IMG/VR virus record: IMGVR_UViG_3300048999_000192
Location: 1 to 64,000 of that record
From: a virus
Length of the DNA stretch: 64,000 nucleotides
Strand: one strand, 5' to 3'
Shown here in pieces: positions 7,225 through 14,522 of the stretch; the stretch's first letter is position 1, and the number at the start of each line of letters is the position of its first letter. Position numbers and translations under genes: made by a program. The notes under the pieces were generated by a model. The model saw only the letters and a list, made by a program, of their open reading frames with translations. It was not told where the DNA came from and made no database searches.

Positions 7225-7420
7225 CGATCTTCACCACCTCGATCACGGGAGGGTTCTCCAGTCCTTGGGTGAGCTCGCGCAGGCCCGGCAGGATGTGGGC
7301 GTCGCAGACCCGGAGTTCATCCCGGGTCTTCTCGGCGCGCAGGTACCAGTAGGCCACGATCGTGCACCGGGCCGTCTTGTCCTCCAGGAGCGGCCAGTCG
7401 ATGCCGTCGCAGGCGATCAC
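7217..7420 (-). CDS. Hypothetical protein
   Basis: 67 residues from GTG 7420 (GTGA coupling). Contains CTIVAYWYLRAEKTRDEL and two cysteines. No recognised domain. Confidence 0.6.
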   Translation of the reverse strand: MIACDGIDWPLLEDKTARCTIVAYWYLRAEKTRDELRVCDAHILPGLRELTQGLENPPVIEVVKIDG

Positions 7421-7752
7421 GAGAGCTTCCAGGAGGGCTTGTAGCCGTCCCTGGTGGCGTAGATCCCTGCCATGATCCGGATGCCCGCCTCGGACTGCTC
7501 GATGAGCTGCTCCTCACCGGTGAGGTAGGCGAACGCCAGCCGGTTCAGCAGATCCATCTTCCCCAGGGCGTCGTCCACGTGCTGCTGGGCCAGCAGCTCC
7601 ATCCGCCCCTGGTCGATCTTGAGCTTGCGGATGAGCCGGTTCGGCTTGACGTTGATGAGCGTGTCGCGTGCCCCCTTGCTGGCCGCCAGCTCGCCCGTCA
7701 GCACCTCCATGGTCCAGTCGTACATCTCCTGGACCTCCTCGGGCAGTTTCAC
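7417..7752 (-). CDS. Hypothetical helical protein
   Basis: 111 residues from GTG 7752. Mostly helical (KLPEEVQEMYDWTMEVLTGE; QHVDDALGKMDLLNRLAFAY). GTGA overlaps at both ends. No family recognised. Confidence 0.65.
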   Translation of the reverse strand: MKLPEEVQEMYDWTMEVLTGELAASKGARDTLINVKPNRLIRKLKIDQGRMELLAQQHVDDALGKMDLLNRLAFAYLTGEEQLIEQSEAGIRIMAGIYATRDGYKPSWKLS

Positions 7753-7967
7753 GCGCTCTCCTTCCAGGTGTAGATCCAGACCGATCCGGCCTGGCGCTTG
7801 ACGACCTCGCCCCGGCGATACGTGCCGAACCCGGGTGTGTCCGCGTTCCCCTGCGGGGTGTGGACGTGCACCTCCTCGCTGGGGTCGCCGTCTGGGCCGG
7901 ACGGGATGTGGAGCAGCTCCCCGTCGCGGGGGCCACCCCACAACTCCGCGTGGTGACTGAGCATCAT
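7749..7967 (-). CDS. Hypothetical protein
   Basis: 72 residues from ATG 7967 (a second ATG follows directly). Beta-rich, with GGPRDGELLHIP near the start and a Trp/Tyr-rich end (SVWIYTWKES), resembling small beta-barrel phage proteins of unknown role. Confidence 0.6.
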   Translation of the reverse strand: MMLSHHAELWGGPRDGELLHIPSGPDGDPSEEVHVHTPQGNADTPGFGTYRRGEVVKRQAGSVWIYTWKESA

Positions 7968-8173
7968 CAGCGCATCCTCATGACGACGAAACTGCGGCCG
8001 ACCTTCTCCGGCAGCGCGGTGGCGAAGCAGTTGTGCATCCACTTCACCCCGGCCTTGGTCCGGTACTTCGCCAGCGTCATGCAGCGCGGCTCGTCGTCCT
8101 CGTCCTTGTAGACCAGAACGAGGTGCCACTGCTCAGGGAAGAAGCGGTCGAGAAGATTTTTAAATGATTTCAC
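7967..8173 (-). CDS. Hypothetical protein starting on an AT-rich element
   Basis: 68 residues from GTG 8173. Its first codons (GTGAAATCATTTAAAAATCTT) are nearly identical to the AT palindrome found upstream of the shared promoters. That may be chance or a shared binding site inside the coding start. The protein has basic and aromatic residues and ends VVMRMR. No family recognised. Confidence 0.6.
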   Translation of the reverse strand: MKSFKNLLDRFFPEQWHLVLVYKDEDDEPRCMTLAKYRTKAGVKWMHNCFATALPEKVGRSFVVMRMR

Positions 8174-8412
8174 GCGTCCTCCCGGGGCTTCCATTCGATC
8201 GCCTTCTGGTGGGCCAGGGCCGCCTCGATCTCGCGCCAGTCCGGCAGGTCGTACCAGGCGCCGAGCCGGACGTACGGCAGCCCCTGCTGGCCCCGGATCT
8301 TGTACAAGTCCCGGCCGCCGCGTACGACGAGGATGTCCGCCAGCGGGATGCGGTGCTCGAACCGCCAGTCGTCGAGGAAGGGCCAGTCGCTGGTGACGGC
8401 GATGATCTTCAC
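8170..8412 (-). CDS. Hypothetical protein
   Basis: 80 residues from GTG 8412, GTGA-coupled. VKIIAVTSDWPFLDDWRFEH at the start, then DILVVRGGRDLYKIRGQQG; alpha/beta pattern. No family recognised. Confidence 0.6.
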   Translation of the reverse strand: MKIIAVTSDWPFLDDWRFEHRIPLADILVVRGGRDLYKIRGQQGLPYVRLGAWYDLPDWREIEAALAHQKAIEWKPREDA

Positions 8413-8624
8413 GAGAACACGTCCCTGAGTCCGTACCGGCCCGCCTGCTCCCCGTGCAGGCGGTTGGCGTAGTTGATGGCCTCCTGGGCGATGGCGAGGC
8501 TGTAGAAGGGCTTGATCTCCCCCTTGAACGGCACGGTCACCTCGCCGTGGGGGCAGACGAAGACGACCTCCCACCGCTTGACCAGCTCCAGGCGGCAGGC
8601 GATTCGGAGCCACAGCTCCTTCAT
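8409..8624 (-). CDS. Hypothetical protein
   Basis: 71 residues from ATG 8624 with GAGGG upstream. It has an N-terminal strand region (WEVVFVCPHGEVTVPF) then a helix (SLAIAQEAINYANRLHGE). A DRBM-like or small-barrel fold is possible but unproven. Confidence 0.6.
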   Translation of the reverse strand: MKELWLRIACRLELVKRWEVVFVCPHGEVTVPFKGEIKPFYSLAIAQEAINYANRLHGEQAGRYGLRDVFS

Positions 8625-8626
8625 GA

Positions 8627-9103
8627 TCAGCCCTCCCCCTCGGCGGTCAGCAGCCAGTACGGGCGCTTCTGCTCGGGGCGGATGTCCAGGAGCTCCAGCG
8701 CCCGCTGGAGCTTGGCGTTCCACTCGTTGTAGGGGTATCCGTCGAGCTCGCTGCGGGTGATCGGGAGCGTCTCGCTCTGGTGCACCGAGTACTTCTTGGT
8801 GAAGATCACATAGCCGGAGTACTCATGATGCCCGTGCGTGTCGAGCTGGACCCCCACCTTGCGTGCGGCGGCGGCCTTGGCCTCGCGATAGGCGTCGTAC
8901 GGCGGCGTGTCGAAGTCGTCCCGGCGGAAGTCGCCGATCTTGTCGAGCAGGAAATCGTCGGCGTCCCCGCAGAAGTCGGGGTTGTCGGCATTGAGCCAGG
9001 GGCGGCTGAACTCCTCGAACTCGCCGAGACCCTCGATCTTCCACTCATGGTCGTTGCCGCCCAGCACGTAGCCGTACAGGAACAGACCTTCGATGCTGCT
9101 CAT
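8627..9103 (-). CDS. Hypothetical acidic protein
   Basis: 158 residues from ATG 9103, ATGA overlap with the HicA-like gene. Acidic and rich in aromatic residues (EFEEFSRPWLNADNPDF). Directly downstream of the HicA-like gene, the place where an antitoxin might sit, but it does not look like HicB. Confidence 0.65.
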   Translation of the reverse strand: MSSIEGLFLYGYVLGGNDHEWKIEGLGEFEEFSRPWLNADNPDFCGDADDFLLDKIGDFRRDDFDTPPYDAYREAKAAAARKVGVQLDTHGHHEYSGYVIFTKKYSVHQSETLPITRSELDGYPYNEWNAKLQRALELLDIRPEQKRPYWLLTAEGEG

Positions 9104-9354
9104 GCGCTCTTCTTCCTCTCGCGGTTCCGGCGGTACTCAAGACCCGCCCGGCGCAACTTCAGGATCACCCGGTCGAGCGAGTGGTGGTCGGACGCGGTGC
9201 TGGGGGAGAAGACCTGCTCACCCTCCGGCGACCGCCAGGAAAAGTGCCCGCCCCGGGTGTGGGTGATCGTCCACCCCTGGTCGATGGCGGCCCGTGCGAT
9301 CGGCCGCCACTCCTTCTTCATCGCCTTGGGGATCCGGCGGTTGCCGTTGCTCAC
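9100..9354 (-). CDS. HicA-like toxin-fold protein
   Basis: 84 residues from GTG 9354. Pattern matches HicA/YcfA (dsRBD-like mRNA interferase): basic N-terminal helix, GWTITHTRGGHFSWRSPEG with the family GGH/GSH histidine (about residue 36), then a Ser/Thr-Asp-His stretch and a basic C-terminal helix (VILKLRRAGLEYRRNRERKK). HicA proteins bind or cleave RNA and pair with HicB. I see no HicB neighbour. A phage version could be an orphan RNA-binding protein or a host-directed nuclease. Confidence 0.6.
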   Translation of the reverse strand: MSNGNRRIPKAMKKEWRPIARAAIDQGWTITHTRGGHFSWRSPEGEQVFSPSTASDHHSLDRVILKLRRAGLEYRRNRERKKSA

Positions 9355-9857
9355 GAGGGATCCTCGCCCATCCGGCGGATGCCGACCAGGGCGTTCTCGA
9401 TCATGCGCAGGACGGCCTGAGACTCGTCCTGCGGGCCCAGGTACTTCAAGTCCAGCCCCGCGTACGTGTTGGGCGGCGGGGAGGCCACACGGTCGCCCAG
9501 ATCCTTCAGGGCCCGGCGGGCGTACTGCACCTGGGCCTCGGCACGTTGCAGGCGGCTCTTGACGTACTCAGCCGTCTGGCTGGCGGCGGTGGCCGTACCG
9601 ATCGTGCCACCGCCGCCCAGCACCTCAAAAAGCTCGTCTGCCAGGGTTAGGTCATCGTCGAGCCACTCGGCCCGTACGGTCGCCTGCTCGATCAGGTAGC
9701 AGGTGCCGGTGTAGAGCTCATGCTGGCGGGTCTCCGAAAGCGAGGAGAACCCCTTGAGCTCGTAGCGCAGGTAGCGGTCGACATCTGATGGCGTTATCGC
9801 TTTGCGCCGGATCAAGAGCCGGGCAATGCGTTTCGGATCGGTATCGGGGGATGCCAT
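9351..9857 (-). CDS. Hypothetical helical protein, probably leaderless transcript
   Basis: 168 residues from ATG 9857. The -10 element (TAGAGT, 9869-9864) ends 6 nt before the ATG, so transcription should start at or next to the A of the start codon and the mRNA would be leaderless, a mode common in actinobacteria. The protein is helical (KAITPSDVDRYLRYELKG) with a central coiled-coil stretch. Role unknown. Confidence 0.65.
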   Translation of the reverse strand: MASPDTDPKRIARLLIRRKAITPSDVDRYLRYELKGFSSLSETRQHELYTGTCYLIEQATVRAEWLDDDLTLADELFEVLGGGGTIGTATAASQTAEYVKSRLQRAEAQVQYARRALKDLGDRVASPPPNTYAGLDLKYLGPQDESQAVLRMIENALVGIRRMGEDPS

Positions 9858-9863
9858 CCCCGC

Positions 9864-9892
9864 ACTCTACCAAGAAAGCCTGGAGCGGTCGA
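9864..9892 (-). promoter_or_regulatory. Shared operator-promoter (minus strand, leaderless gene)
   Basis: Minus-strand TCGACC, 17-bp spacer GCTCCAGGCTTTCTTGG, TAGAGT. The spacer palindrome (CTCC...TTGG) and the -10 match the right-arm copies closely. It lies between two minus-strand genes. Confidence 0.7.
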
Positions 9893-9895
9893 GCA

Positions 9896-10042
9896 CTACT
9901 CCCAGTAGATCTGAGAGCCGGTGTTCGCCCCGCATATCGAGCACTGGTACGTGATCGTCACACGGACCCGGCCTTTGGCATCCGGGGAGTCGCGCTTGGT
10001 GACGCTGGTCTTCTGGTTGCAGTCGTGCTCTTTCTCGGGCAT
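9896..10042 (-). CDS. Small zinc-binding-type protein
   Basis: 48 residues from ATG 10042. One Cys near the start and a CSICG pair toward the end, separated by a charged beta hairpin (GRVRVTITYQ). Looks like a minimal zinc ribbon. Second or third gene of the leftward operon. Confidence 0.55.
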   Translation of the reverse strand: MPEKEHDCNQKTSVTKRDSPDAKGRVRVTITYQCSICGANTGSQIYWE

Positions 10043-10044
10043 GC

Positions 10045-10167
10045 CTACCTCCCCCGGCCGCAGGTGCAGCGGTTGATGGGGTAGTGGCAGATCGGGCAGT
10101 CCGGGACCTTCGGGGGATCCGGCTTGGGCTCGGGCTTCGGGTCCGGCGAGTCGCCGTTCGTTCCCAT
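10045..10167 (-). CDS. Small Pro-rich zinc-knuckle protein
   Basis: 40 residues from ATG 10167 (ATGA coupled). Asp/Pro/Lys repeat (DSPDPKPEPKPDPPKVPDC) followed by CPICHYPINRCTC, a four-cysteine metal-binding tail. Confidence 0.55.
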   Translation of the reverse strand: MGTNGDSPDPKPEPKPDPPKVPDCPICHYPINRCTCGRGR

Positions 10168-10295
10168 CAGCGGTTCTGCTCCTTCAGGGCCTCGGCCTCG
10201 CGCTCGCCCTGCTCGATGCGGTCTCGCTCGGCCTGCTGCTCAGCCGCCACCTGCTTCTCGTACTGCAGGCGGGCGGTCTCCTTCTCGTCGCTCAC
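10167..10295 (-). CDS. Small coiled-coil protein, first gene of the leftward operon
   Basis: 42 residues from GTG 10295 with an AGGAG site 4 nt upstream. Entirely charged helix (ARLQYEKQVAAEQQAERDRI). The longer frame reading back to 10514 crosses the divergent promoter region, so I reject that start. Confidence 0.55.
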   Translation of the reverse strand: MSDEKETARLQYEKQVAAEQQAERDRIEQGEREAEALKEQNR

Positions 10296-10437
10296 GGGTC
10301 TCCTGATGCTCGGGTGCGTTGGAGCGGTGTAAGGTGCGTCCACACCTCGAAAATGATCGAGGCCACCCGGTGAGTCCGATGCTTGCAACATCGGCGGGCA
10401 GCCTCGATTAACCAGACGAATTGGGGCCGAGTCTAAC
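10296..10437. promoter_or_regulatory. Divergent intergenic control region
   Basis: 142 bp between the leftward operon (start 10295) and the rightward operon (start 10438). It should hold promoters for both. An AT-rich patch, CGATCATTTTCGAGGTG on the minus strand near 10348-10364, resembles the AT element seen elsewhere. No copy of the shared palindromic promoter is evident. Confidence 0.5.
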
Positions 10438-11451
10438 GTGCCTATCTCAGCGCGCCAAGTTCCGCGCATCTCCGCAGCTCTCCAGGCTTTCCTGGTGAAG
10501 CATACCGGCTCCACGAGAGCGATCTACGAGTCCCGCATCTACGCCGCCGTCGGCTCCGGCATGACCGAGCTGTCCGGCGTGCGTGCCCTGGAGGCCGCCA
10601 GCGGCCTCGGGCGCCAGACCCTCCTGGACACCCTGCCCGACCAGGGCGCCGCCTCCGAGCACGGCCTGATCGTCGGCCTGAGCCGGGGCACCTTCGACTA
10701 CGAGCACCCTGAGGTCGGCGAGTACTCCTTCGCTGACCTGGGGAAATCCGACACCGGCTGGATCCGGAACACCTTCGGGCGTCAGGGATTTATCTCTGAG
10801 TCCAGGGGAGGGGTGGTCAGCCCCCTGTCTGTGGTGAAAGACCAGGTAGAACCCTCTCAGACCGGAGGTGCTCCGGATCTCGCCGGTGTTCTCCGGACGG
10901 CCTCGGACAGGCTCGGACGCGAGGAGGTGCGCCTGGCGCTGGACCCCTCGCTGGACTCGTGGGCCCCGTACGGCCGGGATACTCCGACGCGGGTCGGCCA
11001 CCGTGGCTGGGCCCTGGCGCTCGTGCTGGGCCTGCAGGACTGCGAGCTCACGCTGAGCCAGGTCCAGACCCTGACGGGCCTCTCCGAGCGGCAGAATCGT
11101 GCCCTGGTCGGGCACCTGGAGACCGCCGGGCTGGCCAGCCGGGTGAGGCGCGGCCGGGAGACTCACGTGGTCTTCCTGCTGGACAGCGTGCTGGTCAACC
11201 CGTACGCCATGTCGTATGATCCGGACGCAGACCGCGCCGAGAGGGCCCGCAAGAAGCGCGAGCGGGCGCACTGGGAGGCGGCCTGCCTCCGCAGTCGCCG
11301 GACTACCCACGGCCGCGAGGCCCGGCAGCTCATCCGGTTCTTCCGCCCAGACGAGACCACGCCGCCCCAGGTCATCGACCTGATGCGGTACCACAATCAG
11401 CTCCAGCTCGCCAAGCTGCTGGAGTCCGAATTCACCTGGAAGGCCGCATGA
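10438..11451 (+). CDS. Helix-turn-helix protein (regulator or replication-type)
   Basis: 337 residues from GTG 10438. Two HTH-like stretches: MTELSGVRALEAASGLGRQT near the N-terminus and ELTLSQVQTLTGLSERQNRA in the middle followed by a basic wing (SRVRRGRETHVVFLL), the winged-helix layout of replication initiators and MarR-like regulators. A basic region follows (ARKKRERAHWEA). It heads the rightward operon and is divergent from the leftward one, the usual place for a regulator. Whether it controls transcription or initiates replication cannot be told from sequence. Confidence 0.6.
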   Translation: MPISARQVPRISAALQAFLVKHTGSTRAIYESRIYAAVGSGMTELSGVRALEAASGLGRQTLLDTLPDQGAASEHGLIVGLSRGTFDYEHPEVGEYSFADLGKSDTGWIRNTFGRQGFISESRGGVVSPLSVVKDQVEPSQTGGAPDLAGVLRTASDRLGREEVRLALDPSLDSWAPYGRDTPTRVGHRGWALALVLGLQDCELTLSQVQTLTGLSERQNRALVGHLETAGLASRVRRGRETHVVFLLDSVLVNPYAMSYDPDADRAERARKKRERAHWEAACLRSRRTTHGREARQLIRFFRPDETTPPQVIDLMRYHNQLQLAKLLESEFTWKAA

Positions 11452-11711
11452 GTTCTCTCCCCACCCACCATGAGCTCTACGAGCCCGACGTGGCCGCCGC
11501 CCTGCTCGACCAGATCAACGGCGACGGCGACAAGGCGTACGCCCGGCTGGAGCGCATCTACGACAACGCCATGCTCAACGGCAACGAGACCACCGTGCCC
11601 GGCATCCTGGCCGCCTTCCTGGTCCTCTGCCGGATCGTGGCGAACATGCATCCGGAGGACGTCCGGATCTTCCTCACCGACAAGATCATCGAAGGAGGGG
11701 CCGAAGAGTGA
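11448..11711 (+). CDS. Hypothetical helical protein
   Basis: 87 residues, ATGA overlap with the HTH gene. Helical throughout (AAALLDQINGDGDKAYARLE), no motifs recognised. Confidence 0.65.
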   Translation: MSSLPTHHELYEPDVAAALLDQINGDGDKAYARLERIYDNAMLNGNETTVPGILAAFLVLCRIVANMHPEDVRIFLTDKIIEGGAEE

Positions 11712-11944
11712 CCACTCCCCCGTCCGTCCCCTACAAGGAGCTGGCCCTGGCCGTCGTCGATGCCGACGGTGGCTCGCTGGGGCTCCACGCCAACCGCGTC
11801 GAGCAGGTCAGCGTCGAGGTCATCTACGACTCCGACAAGCCCGACCTGCTGGGCCGCATCCCGCCGCGCTCGGAGAGCCCGGACGAGATCATCATCCGGA
11901 TCACGCGGCCGAAGAGCTACACCCTGACCAGGGAGATCATCTGA
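11708..11944 (+). CDS. Hypothetical protein
   Basis: 78 residues, GTGA coupled to the previous gene and ATGA to the next. Beta-rich (VEVIYDSDKP, EIIIRITRPKSYTL). No family recognised. Confidence 0.65.
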   Translation: MTTPPSVPYKELALAVVDADGGSLGLHANRVEQVSVEVIYDSDKPDLLGRIPPRSESPDEIIIRITRPKSYTLTREII

Positions 11945-12504
11945 TGGACACCCCCGAAGACGCCGCACGGGCCGAGGCGGTCACCGAGGCCGCTGAAGCC
12001 ATCCGGCGCGACCGCGCCCAGATCAAAGAGCTCCACGCGAGCCTGGAGAAGCTCTGGGTCAAGGTCACCCTGCTGGAGGGCCTCAGCTCCGAGCCGGAGG
12101 TGGGCCTGACCGTCGGCGACGCCCACGCCCGGCTCGACCGGCAGCAGGAGTGGCTGCAGACCCTGGAGGGTCTGACCCGGGGCAACATCTCCGACGTCGA
12201 GCACAAGCTGACCACCGACCGCGAGCGGGACACCGCCATCGCCCAGGCCTTCTTCTCCCTCGGCCAACTCGCCGCCGACGTGCAGATCATCAAGGCTCAG
12301 ATGGAGAAGTACGGGCGGGAGGTCCATCCGGACCTGACGTCCAAGAACGACATCACCGCCAGGATCATCAACGCGACGGTGTTCAACGTGCTGAACGACG
12401 TCATGGAGGGGCTGGAGACCCACGAGCTGACCCGGGCCAAGGTCGACCAGTTCGTACGCCTCCTGGAGGCCAACCAGCTCCAGCTCGTCCTGAAGGTCGA
12501 CTGA
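11944..12504 (+). CDS. Hypothetical coiled-coil protein
   Basis: 186 residues from ATG 11944. Long heptad pattern (AAEAIRRDRAQIKELHASLE) and further helices to the end. Probably an elongated oligomer. Coupled to both neighbours. Confidence 0.65.
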   Translation: MDTPEDAARAEAVTEAAEAIRRDRAQIKELHASLEKLWVKVTLLEGLSSEPEVGLTVGDAHARLDRQQEWLQTLEGLTRGNISDVEHKLTTDRERDTAIAQAFFSLGQLAADVQIIKAQMEKYGREVHPDLTSKNDITARIINATVFNVLNDVMEGLETHELTRAKVDQFVRLLEANQLQLVLKVD

Positions 12505-12726
12505 ATGGTCATCCGGCTGCAGTGGGCCATGCGCCGGATGCTGGGCTGGAAGCCGCTCAGCGATGGCGATCAGCGGCTCGTGGAGCTCGGGTACGAAGTC
12601 CACAACATGAACGAACTGCTCAAAACTCTGCTCCAGAGCAACGGCCGGGCGCTCGATGGCGTCGGTGAGGTCGCCGAGCGCGTGGCCGCGCTGGAGCATC
12701 GCGTGAAAGACCTGGAGGGCTCGTGA
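12505..12726 (+). CDS. Hypothetical helical protein
   Basis: 73 residues, ATG directly after the previous stop. Amphipathic helix at the C-terminus (GEVAERVAALEHRVKDLEG) suggests a coiled coil that might pair with the upstream protein. Confidence 0.6.
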   Translation: MVIRLQWAMRRMLGWKPLSDGDQRLVELGYEVHNMNELLKTLLQSNGRALDGVGEVAERVAALEHRVKDLEGS

Positions 12727-12995
12727 CCAACCCCACCGAGTCGATGGCGGAGTTCATCCTCCGCCTGGAGACCACCGACGTGATGCCCCCGGCCCCGGCT
12801 GACCCGCCGACGGCGGTGTCCGTGGCCAGGATCGCCGAGCAGTACCCGTGCCTGTACTGCGGGAAGCCCTCCAACGCGGCGCTGCACTCCGACCACAAGC
12901 TGTTCGGCCCGCGCTGGCTGGACCTGTGTATGCACTGCTACATGCTGTTCGTGCAGGCCTCCGACGGCCGCGAGGAGAAGGAGCTCAGGACATGA
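12723..12995 (+). CDS. HNH-like or zinc-finger small protein
   Basis: 90 residues from GTG 12723. CLYCGKPSNAALHSDHKLFG...LCMHCYMLF gives a four-Cys zinc site with a central H-x-D-H, similar to treble-clef or HNH-type folds. No full HNH catalytic triad is visible, so nuclease activity is not claimed. Confidence 0.6.
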   Translation: MTNPTESMAEFILRLETTDVMPPAPADPPTAVSVARIAEQYPCLYCGKPSNAALHSDHKLFGPRWLDLCMHCYMLFVQASDGREEKELRT

Positions 12996-13276
12996 GGCCT
13001 CTCACTATCGGCCAGCCGTCCGCCAACCGTATCGAGGACACGTTCCCCCACGTCAACCAGCGGATCTACGAGCTGGTGCAGGCGGTGAACGACGCCAACC
13101 GGCGCATCGAGAACCTGGAGCACATGGTCCGGTTCCTGGTGGCGCACTACGACGGCGGCAAGTCACCGGTGGAGGGTCTGGCCAAGGCGCAGGTCGACTA
13201 TCTGGAGGCCACCCTCGGCGCGGCGGAGCTGCGCTCGCGTGCCCGGCTGCCGTTCACCAAGGAGGACGACGGATGA
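12992..13276 (+). CDS. Hypothetical coiled-coil protein
   Basis: 94 residues from ATG 12992. Helical dimerisation pattern (YELVQAVNDANRRIENLEHM). No recognised domain. Confidence 0.65.
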   Translation: MRPLTIGQPSANRIEDTFPHVNQRIYELVQAVNDANRRIENLEHMVRFLVAHYDGGKSPVEGLAKAQVDYLEATLGAAELRSRARLPFTKEDDG

Positions 13277-13662
13277 CCAAGATGACTCCCATCGGGCAGA
13301 TCCAGTACCTCGAAGGCATGGTCCAGGCGCTCATGCGCGCCACGGTGGCCGCCGAACGCCGCCGGGGCCGTACGTGGGTCGAGATCGGCGAGGACTTCGG
13401 CGTCGGCCACTCCACGGTGCACCAGCGCTTCGCCGGGTACGTCAAACAGGCGATCAATCCGAGTACGGCCTGGCAGGCCATCGCCGCGCTGGCCGCTGAG
13501 AACGCTCAGGAGACCCCTGAGGTCCCCCTGGGGTTCGAGCCCCGGCTGAACACCGTCGAGGCCCTCGTGGCCCTCCTGGTGGACGAGCAGGGCTATGACT
13601 GGGAACGATCCTTCGAGGAGGCGCGTCTCATCCCTGCCTCTCCCCGTAAGGAAGTGTCGTGA
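13273..13662 (+). CDS. Helix-turn-helix DNA-binding protein
   Basis: 129 residues from ATG 13273. RGRTWVEIGEDFGVGHSTVH (about residues 34-53) is a clear sigma/resolvase-type HTH, preceded by a helical N-terminus and followed by a conserved-looking C-terminal helix. Similar proteins regulate or help package DNA in actinophages. No catalytic domain. Confidence 0.7.
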   Translation: MTKMTPIGQIQYLEGMVQALMRATVAAERRRGRTWVEIGEDFGVGHSTVHQRFAGYVKQAINPSTAWQAIAALAAENAQETPEVPLGFEPRLNTVEALVALLVDEQGYDWERSFEEARLIPASPRKEVS

Positions 13663-13862
13663 TGGCTCTCGAAGAATGGCGCTCGTCCGACTGGCTCGTC
13701 CGGCTCGTGATCGTCGCGTTCGCCGTAGTGCTCATCGCCATCATCGGCGGCGTCGCCTACAACCAGATCTCCGCGACGAAGCGCTGCCATGACGTCGGCG
13801 GCCGGTATGTCAAAGAGGGCTACCGGTACGAATGCATCAAGGGCGAACGCGTCCACCCGTAA
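13662..13862 (+). CDS. Small membrane protein with RCHDxGG motif (copy 1)
   Basis: 66 residues from ATG 13662. One transmembrane helix (LVIVAFAVVLIAIIGGVAY) then KRCHDVGGRYVKEGYRYEC. The tail shares the RCHDxGGxxV motif and a second Cys with the next gene, so the two are tandem paralogues. The tail would lie outside the membrane if the N-terminus stays inside. Confidence 0.7.
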   Translation: MALEEWRSSDWLVRLVIVAFAVVLIAIIGGVAYNQISATKRCHDVGGRYVKEGYRYECIKGERVHP

Positions 13863-13880
13863 CTCTCCCCCGAGGTGATA

Positions 13881-14084
13881 ATGCGCAGTTGGTACAAGGA
13901 GCATCGCGGCCCCATCCTCTTCACCGTCTTCCTGGTCGTGATCTTCGGCGGCCTCGCCGTCATCGTCACGTTCGCGATCATCAACGACTCGGCTTCGGAG
14001 CAGCGCTGCCACGACGCGGGCGGGCACTGGGTCCAGCGGAAGGCCGGAGCCGAGTGCTGGGTGGGTCACAAGATCAAGGTGTAG
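13881..14084 (+). CDS. Small membrane protein with RCHDxGG motif (copy 2)
   Basis: 67 residues from ATG 13881 (GAGGTGATA upstream). One transmembrane helix (ILFTVFLVVIFGGLAVIVTF) and QRCHDAGGHWVQRKAGAEC. It is a paralogue of the preceding gene by layout and motif. Possible roles include superinfection exclusion or membrane signalling; none is proven. Confidence 0.7.
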   Translation: MRSWYKEHRGPILFTVFLVVIFGGLAVIVTFAIINDSASEQRCHDAGGHWVQRKAGAECWVGHKIKV

Positions 14085-14153
14085 GTAGGTAGTACCTACC
14101 CACCCTCCGTAGTACGGTACGACGGTAGTAAGGACCCACCTACCGTCGTACCG
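14084..14153. repeat. Palindromic repeat cluster upstream of 14162 gene
   Basis: GGTAGGTAGTACCTACC (14084-14100) is a 17-nt palindrome with one central base. It is followed by a 14-bp stem, CGGTACGACGGTAG at 14115-14128 with CTACCGTCGTACCG at 14140-14153, whose foot overlaps the GGAGG site of the next gene. The palindrome recurs twice after that gene. Candidate operators, or an RNA hairpin controlling translation. Confidence 0.7.
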
Positions 14154-14161
14154 GAGGACCC

Positions 14162-14458
14162 ATGTACATCTGCATCGACGACGAGCGCGAGCGGGCGGCC
14201 ATCGTCGCCACCCGACCGGCTGAGCGTCACAACGTCGAGGTGCGCTTCATCCACGGCCTGACCGACCTGTCCGGCGTCCCGATCGACGACCTGCTGGCAG
14301 AGATCCGCCTGCGGGCCAGCGTGGACGAGGGCCTGGAGAGCACCCTGGCCTACGACACCGATGGCAAGGCAGAGCCGATGAAGCCGGACCCGCACCTGCT
14401 GGACGACGTCGAGCGGCACATCGAGCCTCGCAGCAAGCCGAAGTCCAAGGGTAGGTAG
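14162..14458 (+). CDS. Hypothetical protein between palindrome clusters
   Basis: 98 residues from ATG 14162 with GGAGG 4-8 nt upstream. N-terminal alpha/beta (MYICIDDERERAAIVATRPA), basic C-terminus (PRSKPKSKGR). The stop codon lies inside the second palindrome. It may bind the flanking repeats as an autoregulator; this is inference from position only. Confidence 0.65.
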   Translation: MYICIDDERERAAIVATRPAERHNVEVRFIHGLTDLSGVPIDDLLAEIRLRASVDEGLESTLAYDTDGKAEPMKPDPHLLDDVERHIEPRSKPKSKGR

Positions 14459-14502
14459 TACCTACCCACGTACGTACGGTAGTACGGTAGGTACTACCTA
14501 CC
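14449..14502. repeat. Second palindrome cluster
   Basis: GGGTAGGTAGTACCTACCC (14449-14467) overlaps the stop of the previous gene, and GGTAGGTACTACCTACC (14486-14502) follows after a short TACGTACGGTAGTACGG stretch. Together with 14084-14100 there are three copies of the same 17-nt palindrome within about 420 bp, nowhere else obvious in the window. Confidence 0.75.
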
Positions 14503-14522
14503 TACCCCCACCCGGAGGCCTC

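Noticed and set aside
8153-8173. AT palindrome at 8153-8173 as a promoter element for a minus-strand gene
   Set aside because: The sequence encodes the first codons of the gene at 7967-8173, and no operator palindrome or -10 follows, so a regulatory role is unproven.
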